Source: Kiritimatiellia bacterium
GTDB lineage: Bacteria; Verrucomicrobiota; Kiritimatiellia; RFP12; UBA1067
Assembly (NCBI GenBank): GCA_904502135.1
Contig: CAJGDE010000104.1
Span: 1-6,435 of the forward strand
Direction: 5' to 3'
DNA: 6,435 nt
Part shown: positions 5,177-6,435 of the stretch, piece by piece
Position numbering within the stretch: position 1 is the stretch's first letter
Layout: each line of letters starts with the position of its first letter
The notes under the pieces: generated by a model
What the model was told of the DNA's origin: nothing
The model's input: the letters and a program-made list of their open reading frames with translations, nothing else
The model's database searches: none
Made by a program: the position numbers and the translations under genes

Positions 5177-5449
5177 ATGGCAACGCTGGCAATGTTTTAT
5201 GGGATTCTGATTGGCATGAAGCCAGAACAGAACGGTAAGCATCACCGTGCTCATATTCACGCCTGGTATCAGGGCAAGGAAGCGACCTTTGATATTCTTA
5301 CACGCGAGGTTTTGGCCGGCGGCGACAACTTCCCCAAAGACCAAACCAATATGGTCAAGGCTTTTATTGCGATTCACGAGGCGGAACTTCTCGCCAACTG
5401 GGAATCTATTCATAGGCCTGACGGAAAATATTTCCCTATCGACAAGTAA
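5177..5449 (+). CDS. DUF4160 family protein
   Basis: This 90-residue protein fits DUF4160 (PF13711): a short strand-rich N-terminus, the histidine cluster HHRAHIHAWYQGKEATFDI (22-40), then TREVLAGG, a helix from about 55 and the signature LLANWE (71-76). DUF4160 proteins have no settled biochemical role. In many genomes they stand beside a DUF2442 gene and are suspected toxin-antitoxin components. No DUF2442 protein is recognisable here; the next gene is unrelated. The start is supported by ACGAAAGGAA seven bases upstream. It is the first gene of the operon under the repeat-bearing promoter, which points to tight regulation. Confidence 0.85.
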   Translation: MATLAMFYGILIGMKPEQNGKHHRAHIHAWYQGKEATFDILTREVLAGGDNFPKDQTNMVKAFIAIHEAELLANWESIHRPDGKYFPIDK

Positions 5450-5458
5450 GGATAGGCA

Positions 5459-6046
5459 ATGAATGTGTTTCAGTTAATCGCCCTACATCCTGAAAAAGAC
5501 CGTCTCAATGCGGACGGATCTCTTTCAGTTTACAAACGCGACCTCGGGGTGTTCAAAGCCTTGGAGAGCGCCGAAAAAATGATTCACATTTATGCGGCAG
5601 ATAATGACACATGGGCGTATATCATAAAAGAGCGCATTCTTGACGATCTTGCATTGCACGGGCATTTCAAACAAATCAGTTCCTTCCGATCCTACAGATC
5701 ATATTTTTCAGACGGAACGCTCAATGCTGAAAATGCTTGCGATGATACAGGCGAAAACCTTTGGTATGGCAGAGAGGATTCTACAATCCGTTTCAAGATA
5801 GGAGATTTTGTCAGCTTTATCACCGATAACCGCATTGAGCATGGCATCGTTGGGGCGGTTCCGATGAATAAAGAACTTTTTGAAAACGGCCGCTGCGGCG
5901 TTGAAGCTTGCGATGACTGCTATTTGATTTACACTGTAAACGGCGGACATTTCCATCCGTTCACTCCGTGTGTATTCCCGCCTGTCATTGAGTTGTCAGA
6001 CGAATTTAAAACAAGGCTTGAAGCGGTGAGGAGCGAAAATGCCTAA
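5459..6046 (+). CDS. Protein of unknown function, 195 residues
   Basis: I do not recognise a named family. The protein is acidic and probably cytoplasmic, with no signal peptide or membrane segment. Residues 1-40 (MNVFQLIALHPEKDRLNADG, then a helix FKALESAEKMI) look like a small folded unit. Residues 111-135 (RFKIGDFVSFITDNRIEHG and on) resemble a small SH3/KOW-like barrel strand pair. Residues 152-175 hold the striking DDCYLIYTVNGGHFHPFTP and CVFPP, with two His and several Cys (146, 151, 154, 171) that might bind a metal. The start follows TAAGGA, which overlaps the stop of the DUF4160 gene nine bases upstream. Its last eight bases overlap the next gene, so all are one operon. Confidence 0.85.
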   Translation: MNVFQLIALHPEKDRLNADGSLSVYKRDLGVFKALESAEKMIHIYAADNDTWAYIIKERILDDLALHGHFKQISSFRSYRSYFSDGTLNAENACDDTGENLWYGREDSTIRFKIGDFVSFITDNRIEHGIVGAVPMNKELFENGRCGVEACDDCYLIYTVNGGHFHPFTPCVFPPVIELSDEFKTRLEAVRSENA

Positions 6047-6209
6047 TTCAAGAAAAGGAACAAAAAAGCATCGTGGTGCATGGCTTGAGCCAGAAGTTAT
6101 AGAAAAACTTCGGGATATTGCTACTGCATTTGACACTGATTTTACCGGGCTTTTGGAGAAGCTTGGTAAAGGAGAAATAGAAATCAAAAGAAAAGGAACT
6201 GAAAAATGA
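6039..6209 (+). CDS. Small basic protein, 56 residues, possibly ribbon-helix-helix
   Basis: The start lies inside the end of the 195-residue gene, with an eight-base overlap (ATGCCTAA) and GAGGAG (6028-6033) as Shine-Dalgarno site. The protein has a basic N-terminus (RKGTKKHR, 5-12), a short strand GAWLEP (13-18), a helix EVIEKLRDIATAF (19-31) and a second helix TGLLEKLGKG (36-45). This order fits a small ribbon-helix-helix DNA-binding fold, but it is short and the assignment is tentative. The stop TGA is shared with the next start (ATGA), so translation is coupled. The gene is easily missed by length cut-offs; gapless overlaps on both sides argue that it is real. Confidence 0.75.
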   Translation: MPNSRKGTKKHRGAWLEPEVIEKLRDIATAFDTDFTGLLEKLGKGEIEIKRKGTEK

Positions 6210-6373
6210 CATTCATCGAAATTGAGGAAAATACCTATAATGCCCTTTCTGCGATAGCGCAGCGCGAGGGAGTTGGCACCGTTGAAAATTTGCTTACAAC
6301 GGTCGCCAAAAATTTTTCAACAGGGTGTAGTGTCACCCTTCCGGATGAAACACCCCTTTTGAAAAAATCCTAA
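6206..6373 (+). CDS. Small ribbon-helix-helix (CopG-like) protein, 55 residues
   Basis: The sequence begins MTFIEIEENTYNALSAIAQR and continues to TVENLLTTVAKNF (about 25-37). It matches the CopG/MetJ/Arc layout position by position: one strand (FIEIE), helix A (NTYNALSAIAQREG), a turn and helix B. Such proteins bind DNA as dimers through the paired strands. Residues 38-55 are a short tail (STGCSVTLPDETPLLKKS), partly encoded by copy 2 of the GGTGTAGTGTCACC repeat (codons for Gly-Cys-Ser-Val-Thr). It overlaps the previous gene by ATGA. AAAAGGAA (6190-6197) is the Shine-Dalgarno site. It is the best candidate in the window for the protein that reads the repeat; this is inference. Confidence 0.75.
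   Translation: MTFIEIEENTYNALSAIAQREGVGTVENLLTTVAKNFSTGCSVTLPDETPLLKKS
6322..6339 (+). repeat. GGTGTAGTGTCACC, copy 2, within the 55-codon gene
   Basis: Here the inverted ends extend to AGGGTG/CACCCT, six bases, around TAGTGT. It lies near the 3' end of the small ribbon-helix-helix gene. In RNA it could also fold into a short hairpin. Confidence 0.7.
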
Positions 6374-6385
6374 TTTTTTTACACT

Positions 6386-6401
6386 GGGTGTAGTGTCACC
6401 C
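6386..6401 (+). repeat. GGTGTAGTGTCACC, copy 3, upstream of the gene at 6431
   Basis: The copy has GGGTG/CACCC ends and leads straight into a run of ten C (6399-6408). It lies 30-45 bases before the next start codon. A weak possible promoter, TTGAAA (6359-6364) and TACACT (6380-6385), would place it just after the -10 box, but that spacing is short. Confidence 0.65.
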
Positions 6402-6408
6402 CCCCCCC
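6399..6408 (+). repeat. Run of ten cytosines in a leader
   Basis: Ten consecutive C lie between repeat copy 3 and the Shine-Dalgarno site of the next gene. Such runs are prone to slippage and to sequencing error. Confidence 0.6.
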
Positions 6409-6430
6409 ACCAACGAAAGGAACAACAACC

Positions 6431-6435
6431 ATGAC
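6431..6435 (+). CDS. Start of a further operon gene (only five bases present)
   Basis: ATG at 6431 follows ACGAAAGGAA (6413-6422), the same ten-base Shine-Dalgarno setting used before higB and the DUF4160 gene, at nine-base spacing from AAAGGA. The product cannot be known from this window. Confidence 0.6.

Larger units (their letters stand above)
3467..6435. mobile_element. Putative integrated element or genomic island (partial, continues past the window)
   Basis: The left limit is the broken tRNA-Pro gene. Everything to the right is accessory in character: two toxin-antitoxin pairs, a DUF4160 gene, tiny overlapping genes and a shared promoter block used three times. No integrase, relaxase or phage structural gene is visible, so the element's type is unknown. 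If the model is right, an intact tRNA-Pro(CGG) gene and probably a tyrosine recombinase lie at the far end. Confidence 0.65.

Noticed and set aside
5459..6046. The 195-residue protein as the DUF2442 partner of DUF4160
   Set aside because: It is over twice the usual DUF2442 length and lacks that family's opening pattern of strands and its PYL-type motif.
5090..6401. The three 14-mers as a CRISPR array or replication iterons
   Set aside because: Spacing is highly unequal (about 1230 and 63 bases), one copy lies in a gene and one in a promoter spacer, which fits operators rather than arrays or iterons.

Overview
The window looks like bacterial DNA of moderate GC content, with clear Shine-Dalgarno sites, sigma70-type TATAAT boxes and short intergenic gaps. 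I cannot name the organism. A secreted two-part serine hydrolase and an island-borne toxin-antitoxin region would suit a host-associated anaerobe, perhaps of the PVC group, but that is a guess.

Left part, about 1-3420, reads as ordinary chromosome. A terminator at 105-137 closes a long leftward gene (229-2565) for an exported serine hydrolase of the beta-lactamase/esterase superfamily. This gene faces away from a rightward short-chain dehydrogenase (2653-3402). The two share an 87-bp gap with mirror-image extended -10 promoters, and the dehydrogenase mRNA appears to be leaderless.

Boundary: 3421-3466 is the 3' half of a tRNA-Pro(CGG) gene on the minus strand, running from the anticodon loop to the encoded CCA. 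The 5' half is replaced by unrelated DNA. This is the expected scar at the far end of an element integrated into a tRNA gene, so DNA from about 3467 rightward is probably an integrated island. The intact tRNA and the integrase should lie beyond the right edge.

Right part, about 3467-6435, is accessory DNA. A hicBA toxin-antitoxin pair (leftward) and a higBA pair (rightward) diverge from one control region. After them comes a rightward operon: a DUF4160 protein, a 195-residue protein of unknown function, two overlapping genes of 56 and 55 codons (the second, and possibly the first, ribbon-helix-helix-like), and the start of another gene at 6431. An AT-rich promoter block occurs three times (about 3638, 4185, 5050). 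In two copies it ends in the -35 box of a promoter with an 18-bp spacer, and each spacer carries a different candidate operator. The 14-bp sequence GGTGTAGTGTCACC occurs in the operon promoter, inside the 55-codon gene and just upstream of the 6431 gene. The last operon and this repeat are the most likely undescribed system here.
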